From CAVSMC01 sp963798655 (GTDB taxonomy: Bacteria; Pseudomonadota; Gammaproteobacteria; Burkholderiales; Casimicrobiaceae), in assembly GCA_963798655.1 (NCBI GenBank), contig CAWCUH010000004.1, forward strand, positions 1 to 64,000: a stretch of 64,000 bases of DNA, given 5' to 3'. The position numbers and the translations under genes were made by a program. Shown piece by piece: positions 45,510 through 54,714 of this stretch. Numbering within the stretch: position 1 is the first letter of the stretch; every line of letters begins with the position of its first letter. The notes beneath the pieces were generated by a model. That model saw only the letters and a program-made list of their open reading frames with translations, searched no databases and was not told where the DNA came from.

Positions 45510-46493
45510 TCACTTGATTGCCTGAATCTTGTCCCAGTCGGCCTTCGAGTAGCCCATCGACTCGAACGACACCGACTTCAGGATCGCGTCGCGGAAGCTC
45601 GCCTTGTCGACGTCGTGCACGTTGAGCCCTTTCTTCTTGAACTCGTCGACGAGCTCGCCCTCGCGCTTCTTGATCTCGTTCGACGCGTGCGCCGCGGCCT
45701 CCTGCGCGACGTCGGTGAAGATCTTCTTCTCCCCATCGGAGAGCTTCGTCCAAACGTGCGGCGCAATCTGCGTCGCGAGCGAGTCCACGATGTGGCCGGT
45801 CAGTATGATGTTCTTCTGCACCTCGTAGAACTTCTTCGCCTCGATCGTCGTCAACGGATTCTCCTGCGCGTCGACGGTTCCGTTCTGCAGCGCGAGGTAC
45901 ACCTCGGCGAACGCGATCGGCGTCGGGTTCGCGCCGCACGCCTTCGGCAGCGCGAGGTACGCGGGTACGTCGGGCACGCGCATCTTGAGGCCCTTCATGC
46001 CGGCGCAGTCCCTGAAGTCGCGGTTGGACGTCGAATGGCGGGTTCCGTAGTACGTCATCGCGACGACCTGGATGCCGGTCTTGTCGCGATACATGTCGGC
46101 GAGCTCGCGGAACGCGGGCGACTTTGCCCACGCAAGCAGATGATCGCCGTCGCGGAAGGTGTACGGGTAGTAGCCGACGCCGAAGCGTGGCGTGCTGCGC
46201 GCGGCGAACGACAGTCCCGAGATGATGATGTCCACCGTGCCGAGCTGCAGGCCCTGGTTGATGTCGGTTTCCTTGCCGAGCGAGCTCGCCGGATAGACCG
46301 TTATCTCGTACTTGCCGTTCGTGCGCTTCTTGATTTCATCGGCCGCCCACACCGACCACTTGTGGAACGGCTCGCTCGTCTCGTACACGTGCGCCCACTT
46401 GAGCTTGGTCTGCGCGGACGCCGGTGCCGCGGCGACAATGCCGGCGAGAGCGACCGCGAGCGCGGCGACGAACATCCTGCGTGGCTGTTGCAT
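45510..46493 (-). CDS. dctP: TRAP transporter substrate-binding protein (DctP)
   Basis: 327 aa periplasmic receptor. Signal peptide with VAALAVALAGIVAAAPASAQ. The mature part runs from KLKWAHVYETSEPFHKWSVW to the conserved ligand region MRVPDVPAYLALPKACGANP, which includes the Arg that binds carboxylates, and the block EVYLALQNGTVDAQENPL. The ligand is expected to be an organic or sugar acid. GAGGAGGAG lies 5 nt before ATG 46493. Confidence 0.95.
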   Translation of the reverse strand: MQQPRRMFVAALAVALAGIVAAAPASAQTKLKWAHVYETSEPFHKWSVWAADEIKKRTNGKYEITVYPASSLGKETDINQGLQLGTVDIIISGLSFAARSTPRFGVGYYPYTFRDGDHLLAWAKSPAFRELADMYRDKTGIQVVAMTYYGTRHSTSNRDFRDCAGMKGLKMRVPDVPAYLALPKACGANPTPIAFAEVYLALQNGTVDAQENPLTTIEAKKFYEVQKNIILTGHIVDSLATQIAPHVWTKLSDGEKKIFTDVAQEAAAHASNEIKKREGELVDEFKKKGLNVHDVDKASFRDAILKSVSFESMGYSKADWDKIQAIK

Positions 46494-46523
46494 GAGTCTC
46501 CTCCTCGATGCGGGTGAAAAAAA

Positions 46524-47549
46524 TCAGGCGCAGACGATCTGCACCTTCGTGGATCGGGTCTTGTCGGCGGCGGCGCGGAACGCGGCGACCGCGTCGGACA
46601 GCGGATATTGCGCGGAGAGCAGCGGCTGGACGTCGACGCGGCGCGACGACAGGTAGTCGACCGCCCAATCGAACTCGATGCCCCAGCGGAACGCGCCGCA
46701 GAGATCGAGCTCCTTCACCATCAATTCGTTGACGACGAAGGGCAGCGGCTCGTGCGGCAGCGTGCCGACCTGCACGATGCGCGATCCCTTGCGGCACGCC
46801 GCGACGCACGACTTGAGCGCGGCGAAGCTGCCGGACACCTCCAGCGCGACGTCGAACGCCGGCTTTGCGAACGCATCGGTTTCGACATCGGCGCGGATCA
46901 CGCGATCGGCGCCGACCTCGGCGGCCTTGTCGAGCGGTCGCGCGAGCACGTCGCTCACGGCGACGTGCGCGGCGCCGGCGAGCTTCGCCGCGATGACCGT
47001 CAGACAGCCGATCGTCCCCGCGCCGGTGACGAGCACCGACTTGCCGAGCAGGTCGCCTGCGCGATGCACGCCGTGCAGCGCGACGGCGAGCGGCTCGGCG
47101 AAGGCGAGCTCACCGAGCGACACGTCGCCGGCGACCGGATAGCACTGCCGCTCGCTCATCACGAAGTACTCGCGGAAGAATCCTTGCGTATGCGGGAACA
47201 CGCTCGCGCTGCCGAGGAAGCGCATGCTTGTGCAGAGCTGCTCGCGACCCTGACGGCAGAAATCGCAGCGGCCGCATGCATGCGACGGCGACACGGCGAC
47301 CTTGTCGCCGGGCTTCACGCGCGTCACGCCGCCGCCGACGGCGGTGACGACGCCGGACGCCTCGTGCCCGGGAATCAGCGGCTCGCGGACGATGAAGCTG
47401 CCGTTGCGGCCTTCGAAGTAGTAATGCAGATCGGAGCCGCAGATGCCGCCTGCGCCAAGCCGCACGAGCACTTCACCGGGACCCGGTTCGGGTGCGGCGG
47501 CGGCATCGAGCCGAAGGTCTTCCTTGCCGTGGATCGTGCATGCGAGCAT
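46524..47549 (-). CDS. Zinc-dependent dehydrogenase, L-idonate 5-dehydrogenase-like
   Basis: 341 aa MDR enzyme. Catalytic zinc ligands: GICGSDLHYYFEG and GHEASGVV; structural zinc: the four cysteines in HACGRCDFCRQGREQLC. The NAD(P) fold is VLVTGAGTIGCLTVIAAKLA. The H-Y-Y-F-E-G form is typical of L-idonate 5-dehydrogenases. It probably oxidises a sugar acid imported by the neighbouring TRAP system. GAGGAG precedes ATG 47549. Confidence 0.88.
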   Translation of the reverse strand: MLACTIHGKEDLRLDAAAAPEPGPGEVLVRLGAGGICGSDLHYYFEGRNGSFIVREPLIPGHEASGVVTAVGGGVTRVKPGDKVAVSPSHACGRCDFCRQGREQLCTSMRFLGSASVFPHTQGFFREYFVMSERQCYPVAGDVSLGELAFAEPLAVALHGVHRAGDLLGKSVLVTGAGTIGCLTVIAAKLAGAAHVAVSDVLARPLDKAAEVGADRVIRADVETDAFAKPAFDVALEVSGSFAALKSCVAACRKGSRIVQVGTLPHEPLPFVVNELMVKELDLCGAFRWGIEFDWAVDYLSSRRVDVQPLLSAQYPLSDAVAAFRAAADKTRSTKVQIVCA

Positions 47550-47599
47550 CGTCGTCTCCTCGTCGCGGCGCGCATCGGCCGACGCGCGCACGTGGTTCG

Positions 47600-48298
47600 T
47601 CACTGCAGCGTGTCCCATCCGGTCGAGAAACGCTTGTAGGCCTGATTGAGATGGCGCTGCATCGCGCCGCGCGCCGCCGCGATGTCGTGCGCGGAAATCG
47701 CCTTGACCACGGCGCGATGCTCGGCGATCGCGGCGTTCCAAAGCTGCGGCGAATCGTAATGATGCTCGAGCTGCTGGTAGAGCGGCCCGGTGCGCTCTTC
47801 CCAGAGCATCTTGACGACGGCGACCAGCGCACCGTTGCCGGTCGCCTCGGCGACGCGCAGATGGAATTCGCGGTCGGCTTCGAGCGGCTGCCTGGAGCCA
47901 GCGAGCTCGCGGTCCATCTGCGCGAGCGCTTCGTCGATCGCGGCGATCTGCGGCCGCTTCGCCGATTTCGCCGCGAGCGCGGCCGTTTCGCCCTCGATCA
48001 CGTAGCGCGCGCGCAGCAGCTCGAACGGTCCGGCAGCGGCTTCGGCGCGCGGCGCACCGGCGTGCGCCGGCGCGAGCACGTAGATGCCCGAGCCGATCCG
48101 CACCTCGACGAGCCCCTCGACCTCGAGAGCGATCAGCGCTTCTCGAACCGACGGCCGCGACACGCCGAGCTGGCGCGCGAGGTCGCGCTCCGGCGGCAGG
48201 CGCGCGCCGGCGGTGAACTCGCCCGCGCGGATCAGCGTGCGAATCTGGTCGGCGATCTGCCGATACAGCCGGCGAGGTTCGATGCTCTGGATCGGCAT
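47600..48298 (-). CDS. FCD-type GntR (FadR subfamily) regulator
   Basis: 232 aa. The N-terminal winged helix is LYRQIADQIRTLIRAGEFTA followed by GARLPPERDLARQLGVSRPS and VREALIALEVEGLVEVRIGS. The C-terminal FCD domain holds metal/ligand residues Asp (EADREFHLRV) and His (AIAEHRAVV, MQRHLNQAY). Family members respond to sugar acids such as gluconate, galactonate or hexuronates. It heads the large minus-strand block, with a promoter and operator upstream. Confidence 0.93.
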   Translation of the reverse strand: MPIQSIEPRRLYRQIADQIRTLIRAGEFTAGARLPPERDLARQLGVSRPSVREALIALEVEGLVEVRIGSGIYVLAPAHAGAPRAEAAAGPFELLRARYVIEGETAALAAKSAKRPQIAAIDEALAQMDRELAGSRQPLEADREFHLRVAEATGNGALVAVVKMLWEERTGPLYQQLEHHYDSPQLWNAAIAEHRAVVKAISAHDIAAARGAMQRHLNQAYKRFSTGWDTLQ

Positions 48299-48349
48299 GG
48301 GCCGCGTGCGCAGCGGAGCGCCGCGAGGCGGGCGCGCGGCGAACGACGA

Positions 48350-48392
48350 AGTTTGAACGGGTCCGAATAAGTGGTCAAGTGGTAAGACCACT
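48350..48392 (-). promoter_or_regulatory. Promoter and FadR-type operator of the FCD regulator
   Basis: On the minus strand: -35 TTGACC (48378-48373), 17-nt spacer, -10 CAAACT (48355-48350). A perfect 15-bp dyad, AGTGGTAAGACCACT on + (48378-48392), lies at the upstream edge of the -35. Its core TGGT-N3-ACCA is the consensus operator of FadR-subfamily regulators. Autoregulation is inferred. Confidence 0.65.
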
Positions 48393-48400
48393 CTGGCCGA

Positions 48401-48690
48401 GGCGCTTCGGATGCGGTGAGCCCGCGGTTGGAGCGGACGTCGCGAAAAGCGAGCGACGCCGCTCAATCGCAATGGGAGAGCGAGCGCTTCGGATGCGACG
48501 GCGCCCGCGGTTGGAGCGGACGTCGCGACAAACAAGCGACGCCGCCTCTCGCACGGTCGCTTCTTGCATGTGCGGTTGAGCGCCGACGGCGGTGTTTTGC
48601 CGGCGACGCTCCAATCGCGGGCTCCGCGCTATCGTTACCGGTTGAGCGCCGACGGCGGTGTTTGCCGGCGACGCTCCAACCGCGGGCTCC
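48401..48690. repeat. Four hairpin repeats (family C), two per orientation
   Basis: Two copies read on the minus strand (about 48401-48475 and 48483-48550; cores GCGGTTGGAGCGGACGTCGC) and two on the plus strand (about 48574-48626 and 48640-48690; cores GTTGAGCGCCGACGGCGG and GCCGGCGACGCTCCAA). Each can fold, for example GAGCGGaCGTCGC with GCGACGcCGCTC. They fill the spacer between the FCD promoter and the pcaL stop. No gene is seen in this 395-bp stretch. Confidence 0.85.
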
Positions 48691-48693
48691 AAC

Positions 48694-49851
48694 TTACTTG
48701 CCCGCGAGAATTTGCCCAGCCTTGTGGAAGGCCGTGTTCGCCGCCGGCACGCCCGCATACACCGAGGCGAGCAGCAGCATTTCCTTCAAGTCGACTTCCG
48801 AGAGCTCCGCCGCGAGGCCCGCGCGCGCGTGGAGCTCGAACTCTTCCCAGCGGCCGAGCGCGACGCAGATCGCAAGCACGAGCATCCGCCGTGTGCGATC
48901 GTCGAGCACGTCGCGCGTCCAGATCTCGCCCCATGCGAGCCGCGTGATCATCTGCTGGAACTCGGCGGTGAACGGCGTGATGTGCTTCAACCGGTCCTCG
49001 ACATACGCCGCGCCCAGCACCTCCTTGCGCCGCGCGAGCCCGGCGTCGTAACGGTCGCTTTCGCTGACGATCGTCGGCTTCGCGAGGAACGCAAGCAGCG
49101 TGTGCGCATAGAGCTGCGGCATCTCGGTCACCGGAATGTGCGCCGACGGCAGCTCGATGTGTTGGGCGCCGGCGATCGCCGCCGCGATCGCTTCGCCCTG
49201 CGCTTTCGGCGTCGCGAGATCGTGCGTGCCGGTGATCACGAGCGTCGGCACGCGAATGCGAGCATCGGCGTCGCGCAGATCCATGTCGCGCAGCGCCGCG
49301 CAGCAGCCAGCGTAGCCGTTGCGGTCGACCGCTTCGAGCGTCGTGCGCGCGCTCGCAAGCCGCTCGTCGCTGCGCGCGCGGAAACGCTCGGTGAACCAGC
49401 GTTGCAGCACGGCGTCCGCGACCGCCGCAGTACCGCCGGCGCGCACCTTCGCGATGCGCTCGCCATAGACCGACGAATCGACCTTCGCCGACGTGTTCGA
49501 CAGCACGAGCCGCTCGAGGCGCTCGCCCGCGTTCGCGCCGAGCCACTGCCCGATCATGCCGCCGATCGAAATCCCCGCGTACGAGAAGCGAGCCGCGCCG
49601 GCTGCATCGGCCACGGCGAGCGCATCGCGCGCGAGCGCCTCGATCGTGTATTCGCCAGCCGGCGCGTCGGAGGCGCCGTGGCCGCGCAAGTCGAAGCGCA
49701 GCACGTGGAAATGTCGCGTCAGTGCGCTCAGCACCGGATTCCACAGCGCGTGATCGGTGCCGAGCGAATTGCCGAGCAGCAGCGGCGGCCGCGCCGGGTC
49801 GCCGTCGCCGCGCCAGTAAAGCCGCGCGCCGTCGCGAGTCAGAAATGCCAT
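48694..49851 (-). CDS. pcaL: 3-oxoadipate enol-lactonase / 4-carboxymuconolactone decarboxylase fusion
   Basis: 385 aa. The N-terminal alpha/beta-hydrolase (PcaD) has [20 protein letters not shown], the nucleophile in [13 protein letters not shown] and His in [12 protein letters not shown]. The C-terminal 120 residues are carboxymuconolactone decarboxylase (PcaC): [40 protein letters not shown] and [20 protein letters not shown]. Catalyses two consecutive steps of the protocatechuate branch of the beta-ketoadipate pathway. No other pca genes are in the window. Confidence 0.93.
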   Translation of the reverse strand: MAFLTRDGARLYWRGDGDPARPPLLLGNSLGTDHALWNPVLSALTRHFHVLRFDLRGHGASDAPAGEYTIEALARDALAVADAAGAARFSYAGISIGGMIGQWLGANAGERLERLVLSNTSAKVDSSVYGERIAKVRAGGTAAVADAVLQRWFTERFRARSDERLASARTTLEAVDRNGYAGCCAALRDMDLRDADARIRVPTLVITGTHDLATPKAQGEAIAAAIAGAQHIELPSAHIPVTEMPQLYAHTLLAFLAKPTIVSESDRYDAGLARRKEVLGAAYVEDRLKHITPFTAEFQQMITRLAWGEIWTRDVLDDRTRRMLVLAICVALGRWEEFELHARAGLAAELSEVDLKEMLLLASVYAGVPAANTAFHKAGQILAGK

Positions 49852-49980
49852 CTGTTGTCCCTCCCTATGCGAGCGAGCGGCTCGATCGGCTCGCAGCGCT
49901 TCTGCGCCGTTCAGCACGCCGACCTTGAAAGCGGCGCCGAGCGAGCCGCGTGTCGACGAGCGTCGCTCCGCGTGAGATGG

Positions 49981-49986
49981 TACAAT
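49981..49986 (+). promoter_or_regulatory. Probable -10 box of rhlE (TACAAT)
   Basis: TACAAT after GG, giving an untranslated leader of about 135 nt before rhlE. Long leaders are common for cold-regulated helicase genes. No clear -35. Confidence 0.45.
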
Positions 49987-50127
49987 CCCGGCGCGGCGTC
50001 ACTCCAGTCCTTCAGCCGCAGTCAATTTCGACGCTCCCGCCTCGCAGTTTCCGCGGTTGACCTCGCCGGCTCCGACTGGCCGCCACCTGATCGTGGCGCC
50101 GAGCCCGGCGCAAATCAAAAGGCAGTC

Positions 50128-51459
50128 ATGTCATTTTCTACGCTCGGCTTGTCCGACGCGCTGGTGCGCGCGGTCACCGAACAGGGCTATTCCACGCCCA
50201 CCCCAATCCAGCGGCAGGCGATCCCTGCCGTGCTCGCGGGAGGCGACCTGCTCGCCGGCGCGCAAACCGGCACCGGCAAGACGGCCGGCTTCGTGCTGCC
50301 GATGCTGCAGCGTCTGGCCCAGCATCCCGCGGCCGCCACGCACGGATCTCGATCCTCGCGCCGCCCGCTGCGCGCGCTGATCGTCACGCCCACGCGCGAG
50401 CTCGCCGCTCAGGTCGAGGCATCGGTGCGCGTCTACGGCAAGCATCTGAAGCTCACGTCGATGACGGTGTTCGGCGGCGTCGGCGCGGGCCCGCAGGCGG
50501 CGCAGTTGAAGCGCGGCGTCGACATCCTCGTCGCGACGCCCGGCCGTCTGCTCGACCATCACGGCCAGCGCAACGTCGACTTTTCGCACGTCGAGATGCT
50601 CGTTCTCGACGAGGCCGACCGGATGCTCGACATGGGCTTCATCCGCGACATCCGCCGGCTCCTCGCGCTTTTGCCGAAGCGACGCCAGAACCTGCTGTTC
50701 TCGGCGACGTTCTCCGACGACATCAAGGCGCTCGCCGACTCGCTGCTCGACCGGCCGGCGATGATCGAGGTGGCGCCGCGCAACGCGACCGTCGACGTGA
50801 TCGCGCAGGTCGTGCACCCGGTCGATCGCGAGCGCAAGCAGCAGCTGCTCTGCGAGCTGATCGGCCGCAACGACTGGCGCCAGGTGCTCGTGTTCACGCG
50901 CACGAAGCACGGCGCCGACAAGCTGACACGCCAGCTGAACGACGCTCGCATCCGCGCGCTCGCGATCCACGGCAACAAGAGCCAGGGCGTGCGCACGCGC
51001 GCGCTGTCCGAGTTCAAGGACGGCGATCTGCGCGTGCTGGTCGCGACCGACATCGCGGCCCGCGGCATCGACATCGAAGAGCTGCCGCACGTCGTCAACT
51101 ACGACCTGCCGAACGTGCCGGAAGACTATGTGCACCGGATCGGACGCACCGGCCGCGCCGGCGCGAGCGGCGAAGCGATCTCGCTCGTGTGCGTCGACGA
51201 GCACGCGTTCCTGCGCGACATCGAGCGCCTGCTCGGCAAGGCGATCCGCCGCGAGGTGATCGCAGGCTTCGAGCCGGATCCGCACGCGCGCGCACAACCG
51301 ATCCTGCAGCGACAGGGGCGCGCCGCGCAGCAGCCGCCGCGAAACAAACCCGCGCCAACGGCGTCACAGAGGCGGCCGCAGCACCGCTCGTCGGCCGCGC
51401 AGCATTCGCGCTCGCGCAACGATTCGCCGCGCTTCCAGCCCGGCACCTATCGGAAATAG
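50128..51459 (+). CDS. rhlE: DEAD-box RNA helicase, RhlE type
   Basis: 443 aa, ATP-dependent RNA helicase. Q motif [13 protein letters not shown], motif [17 protein letters not shown], motif II DEAD, motif [16 protein letters not shown], and motif [12 protein letters not shown]. The C-terminal tail (from about residue 385) is basic and Gln/Arg/Pro-rich, suited to RNA binding. Its 3' end lies directly against an ABC transporter remnant on the other strand. Confidence 0.95.
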   Translation: MSFSTLGLSDALVRAVTEQGYSTPTPIQRQAIPAVLAGGDLLAGAQTGTGKTAGFVLPMLQRLAQHPAAATHGSRSSRRPLRALIVTPTRELAAQVEASVRVYGKHLKLTSMTVFGGVGAGPQAAQLKRGVDILVATPGRLLDHHGQRNVDFSHVEMLVLDEADRMLDMGFIRDIRRLLALLPKRRQNLLFSATFSDDIKALADSLLDRPAMIEVAPRNATVDVIAQVVHPVDRERKQQLLCELIGRNDWRQVLVFTRTKHGADKLTRQLNDARIRALAIHGNKSQGVRTRALSEFKDGDLRVLVATDIAARGIDIEELPHVVNYDLPNVPEDYVHRIGRTGRAGASGEAISLVCVDEHAFLRDIERLLGKAIRREVIAGFEPDPHARAQPILQRQGRAAQQPPRNKPAPTASQRRPQHRSSAAQHSRSRNDSPRFQPGTYRK

Positions 51460-51507
51460 CGCGATTCGATGCCCTTCGCGGCGAGCCGTCATGGCGCTCC
51501 GCGAATC

Positions 51508-51921
51508 GGTCGTGATGCCGACCTCGCGCTGCAGCCGCTTCAGCTCGAAGCGCATCCGCTCGCGCAGTTTCGCGTCGAGGTTCGACAGCGGCGTGTTCGT
51601 GCACTCGTTCATCCACGCGAGCAGCGTTCCGACGACGAACGCGACCGCCGATGCCCCGAACGCGAACTTGAGCGAGTTCGCGAGGAGCCGCGCTGTCTGC
51701 GCGCTCGAGTAGGCGGAGCGGAAGTTGTCGAGCGTAAGCTGCGCCGGCGTGCCGGCCGTCTGCGGCGAACGAACGCTCTGCCACAGCACCGAGGCGAGCG
51801 GCATCGCGGCGAGATAGAGCATGCGCGCGACGCACGCGCCGATCACGAGCCATTTCCACTCGAAGCGGCGCGGGTCGGCGCGGGCGTGGCCGACGGCAGG
51901 CGGCGCGCCCGCGATGTCCAT
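51508..51921 (-). pseudogene. Deletion fusion of an ABC permease and an ABC ATPase
   Basis: The first about 110 codons are the start of an iron/thiamine-type ABC permease: WLVIGACVARMLYLAAMPLA, SLKFAFGASAVAFVVGTLLA and the conserved WMNECTNTPL (compare W-x-N-E-R-T-N-T-P). At about 51588 it passes in frame into PLSNLDAKLRERMRFELKRL and QREVGITT, the segment just after Walker B of an ATPase. At about 51508 this breaks off, and the open frame runs on only as antisense of rhlE. The rest of the permease and most of the ATPase are missing. It lies 9 nt after the orphan binding protein. Confidence 0.85.
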
Positions 51922-51930
51922 GCGCCGGCC

Positions 51931-52920
51931 TCAGATCCGGAACGCTTCGAGCGTTTCCGGCGCGAACAGCTCTTCGGGCGCGAGACGGCGCTTCGACAAA
52001 CCCTGCTCGTGGTGATAGCGCAGGAACGTGTCGAGCACGTGCCGATTCGGCGCGAACCCGTACGGCCAGAAATCGTCGCCCATTTCCCGGCGCGTCTCCT
52101 CGACGTGCGCGGTGAGCCACGGCAGCATCGCCTTCAGCGCCGCGGTCTCGCGCAGGTCCGCGTACGTGCTGCGCTGCGCGGCGACGAACGCCTTGTACAG
52201 CGATTGCGCGACCCACGGCGAGCGCTCGTAGAGATCGCGGCGAATGACGACCGTATGCATGATCGGGAAGATCCGCGTGCGACGGAAGTAATCGCGCTCG
52301 ACGTCGACGAAATCGGGGAAGAGCCGCGTCACGTTCTCGGGATTGCGCACGAACGACGACGGCATCCGCGCCGTCTGCAGCGCGGCGATGTCGCCGTCGG
52401 CGAGCATCTGCGACAGCGTCTGCGCCGGCCCGATGGGCTCGACGCGGATGCTCGGCGGCAGGTCGAGCCGGAGCTTCTCGCAGCGGCCGGTCTCCTCCTC
52501 GCCGCCGGTCGCGTACGTCACCGAGTCGACCGGTACGCCGTACTCGTCCTGCAGGATGCCGCGGATCCAGACCGGCGCCGTCATCTGGTACTCGGGATTG
52601 CCGATGCGCTTGCCGATCAGGTCTTTCGGCTCGCGAATGCCGGCGCCCGCATTGACGTAGATCGACGAATGGCGGAAGAAGCGCGAAGGAAAGACGGGAA
52701 TCGCGATGAACGGCTTCGGATCGCGCGCGAGCGACACCGTGTACGACGACAGCGACATCTCGGCGACGTCGAACTCGCGATGCCGCAGCATGCGGAAGAA
52801 CGTCTCCTCGACGGGCATGTCGAGATAGACGAGATCGATGCCGTCGGCCTGCACGCGTCCGTCGGCGAGCGCGCGCGTGCGGTCGTAGTTCCAGCAGCCG
52901 AGGGTCAGCTGAAGCTTCAT
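51931..52920 (-). CDS. Substrate-binding protein-like, orphaned (dihydroxyphthalate decarboxylase-like)
   Basis: 329 aa, periplasmic-binding-protein fold without an obvious signal peptide. Starts KLQLTLGCWNYDRTRALADG, with DAGID-type VQADGIDLVYLDMPVEETFF and FDVAEMSLSSYTVSLA, all typical of proteins annotated as 4,5-dihydroxyphthalate decarboxylase or related ABC receptors. The C-terminus has RHVLDTFLRYHHEQGLSKRR. Its ABC partners have collapsed into the remnant just downstream, so it has either lost its transport role or acts as an enzyme. Confidence 0.78.
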   Translation of the reverse strand: MKLQLTLGCWNYDRTRALADGRVQADGIDLVYLDMPVEETFFRMLRHREFDVAEMSLSSYTVSLARDPKPFIAIPVFPSRFFRHSSIYVNAGAGIREPKDLIGKRIGNPEYQMTAPVWIRGILQDEYGVPVDSVTYATGGEEETGRCEKLRLDLPPSIRVEPIGPAQTLSQMLADGDIAALQTARMPSSFVRNPENVTRLFPDFVDVERDYFRRTRIFPIMHTVVIRRDLYERSPWVAQSLYKAFVAAQRSTYADLRETAALKAMLPWLTAHVEETRREMGDDFWPYGFAPNRHVLDTFLRYHHEQGLSKRRLAPEELFAPETLEAFRI

Positions 52921-52997
52921 CGTCGGGATCGCGCGCTCGCTCCGCGCGCGGCGCACGCGCAATCTAGCATCGGCGGCGCGGGCCGCACAATCGATCG

Positions 52998-53807
52998 CTA
53001 GCGGCGGCTCGGCTGCAGGCGCGCGAAGCGCAGCGCCAGCACGAAGCTCGCCGCGGTGAACACGATCACTGCGCCGCCGATCCAGGCACCGCCGGCGTCG
53101 AAGCGCTCGTCGACGAGCGGCATGGCGATGCGCGCGACGCCCGACGCCGCGATCGCGAGCGACAGCAGCGCGATCGCGAGGCCCATCGCCCGCGACGCGC
53201 GCGCACCGGCGGCGTCGCTGCGACGGACGAGCCGAGCGATCCACACTCCGTTCGCCGCGTCGGTCATGATCATGCCGACGGTGAACACGATTCCGAGCAT
53301 TACCGCGAATGCGGACCCGACGAGCTTCGATCCCGTCAGCGAAAAGAATGCCGCCTGGCTCATCGTGTCGAACGACAGCGCGAACGCCGCACCGATCGCG
53401 GCGATGATCGCCGGATGCCCGCTGCGTGCGAGGCCGCCGAGCAGACGCGCGCGAAGGCCACCGACGAGGGCGACGCGGCCGCTCGGCGCGCGCAGCACGG
53501 CGGCGAGATTGGCGAGCCCGAGCGCGAGCAGAAAGCCGATCGACACAGCGGTGCCAAGCGGATCGAGCCACGGCGGCGTTTGCCAGTCGCGCGCGACGGT
53601 CGCCACCGCCAGCGCGACGAGCGTGACGACGGCGCCGTGACCGAGCGAAAACAGCAGGCCGGCCCAGCGCGACAGCCGCGGCCGCGCGAGCGCGTTGCAG
53701 CGTGCGAGCCCGTCGATCGTCGCCAGATGGTCGGGATCGAGGCCGTGCTTCAAGCCGAGCAGCAGCACGACGGCGACGAGCGCTAGGCTGTCGGCGGGCA
53801 AGCTCAT
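52998..53807 (-). CDS. NiCoT-family nickel/cobalt transporter
   Basis: 269 aa, about seven membrane helices. The metal-selectivity signature H-x4-D-H is in GLKHGLDPDHLATIDGLAR. The other family motifs are FSLGHGAVVTLVALAV and ALSFDTMSQAAFF (compare LGFDTATE). ATG 53807 begins the conserved part; the open frame upstream is Pro/Arg-rich. No urease, hydrogenase or cobalamin genes are nearby to tell nickel from cobalt. Confidence 0.86.
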   Translation of the reverse strand: MSLPADSLALVAVVLLLGLKHGLDPDHLATIDGLARCNALARPRLSRWAGLLFSLGHGAVVTLVALAVATVARDWQTPPWLDPLGTAVSIGFLLALGLANLAAVLRAPSGRVALVGGLRARLLGGLARSGHPAIIAAIGAAFALSFDTMSQAAFFSLTGSKLVGSAFAVMLGIVFTVGMIMTDAANGVWIARLVRRSDAAGARASRAMGLAIALLSLAIAASGVARIAMPLVDERFDAGGAWIGGAVIVFTAASFVLALRFARLQPSRR

Positions 53808-54038
53808 CGGCCGACCGGGACCACTGGGACCACGCGGGGGACGTCGGGCATCGTCATGGCGATCGCATTGTAGGGGCAAGGTCGCCGCCGCCGCTAGAAG
53901 TCGTACATTGCGTGCAAGTTTTTCATCATCGGCGCCCGCAAGCGTCGCTGCGACAAGCAGTTAGGCGGGCAGGCTCCTTGCATGACATCGAGGCCGCGGG
54001 CGCCGCGCGAGGCGCTCGAACTCCAGGAGGAGAGCACC

Positions 54039-54521
54039 ATGAAAGCTTCATTGAAGCGAACCGTGATTTCAGGATTGATGGCGGTGGCGGCCGGCGTCGG
54101 CGCCACCGCATGCGCAACGCAACCTGCCACCGGCTACAGCGGTGCCCCGCCTGCGCCCGGCTACGGCATGGCGGGTCCGCCGCCGGTCGCTTCGGCGCCG
54201 CTCGCCGACGCGAGCGCCTCTGCCACGACCACCGCGGCGGCGGCGTCCTCGGCGACCGGTTCGCCGACGACAGGGACGAGCGGTGCGACGACGTCGCCGA
54301 CGACGTCCGGCACGACGGGCGCGCCGTCCACGTCGACGTCGACCACCGGAGCAGGCGCGGCAAGCACGACCGCGGCGGCGCCCGGCGCGACGAGCGCAGC
54401 GACGAGCGACACGTCGGCCGATCCGCAGGCGCGCCGGGTGTTCGACCAGCTCGACCTCAATCACGACGGCATGCTGTCGTTCGACGAATTCGCGCGCGCG
54501 ACGATTCGCCGCCAACAGTAG
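54039..54521 (+). CDS. EF-hand lipoprotein with Ser/Thr/Ala-rich linker
   Basis: 160 aa. A hydrophobic signal ([16 protein letters not shown]) ends in a lipobox-like cysteine. Then come a low-complexity Ala/Ser/Thr/Gly region of about 100 residues and one C-terminal EF-hand: [19 protein letters not shown], with D-x-N-x-D-G-x-L-x-x-x-E calcium ligands. A strong AGGAGGAG precedes ATG 54039. Likely an outer-membrane or periplasmic calcium-binding lipoprotein; function unknown. Divergent from the NiCoT gene. Confidence 0.75.
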   Translation: MKASLKRTVISGLMAVAAGVGATACATQPATGYSGAPPAPGYGMAGPPPVASAPLADASASATTTAAAASSATGSPTTGTSGATTSPTTSGTTGAPSTSTSTTGAGAASTTAAAPGATSAATSDTSADPQARRVFDQLDLNHDGMLSFDEFARATIRRQQ

Positions 54522-54714
54522 CGCGCGACACGCGCGAGCACGCCCGGCTCGCGCGACGAGCGTGCGAGAAATCCCGGGCGTCGCGCCGCGGCCGCGCGAG
54601 CGGCGGATGCGGCCCGTGATGCATGCGCCGCCTGTCCATGCACGTACGCGGCGGCAATGCGGCGAGGAGCGGCGGCGTAGAATGCCGCTGTCTTCGCACG
54701 CAGCGCGCCCAAGC

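Noticed and set aside
48375..49051. ORFs in both directions across the family C repeats
   Set aside because: Repeat-derived translation (repeated Arg/Ala-rich blocks), no start signals or domains.
51364..51507. Extension of the permease/ATPase fusion frame
   Set aside because: This part is antisense to rhlE and has no ABC homology; the remnant ends near 51508.
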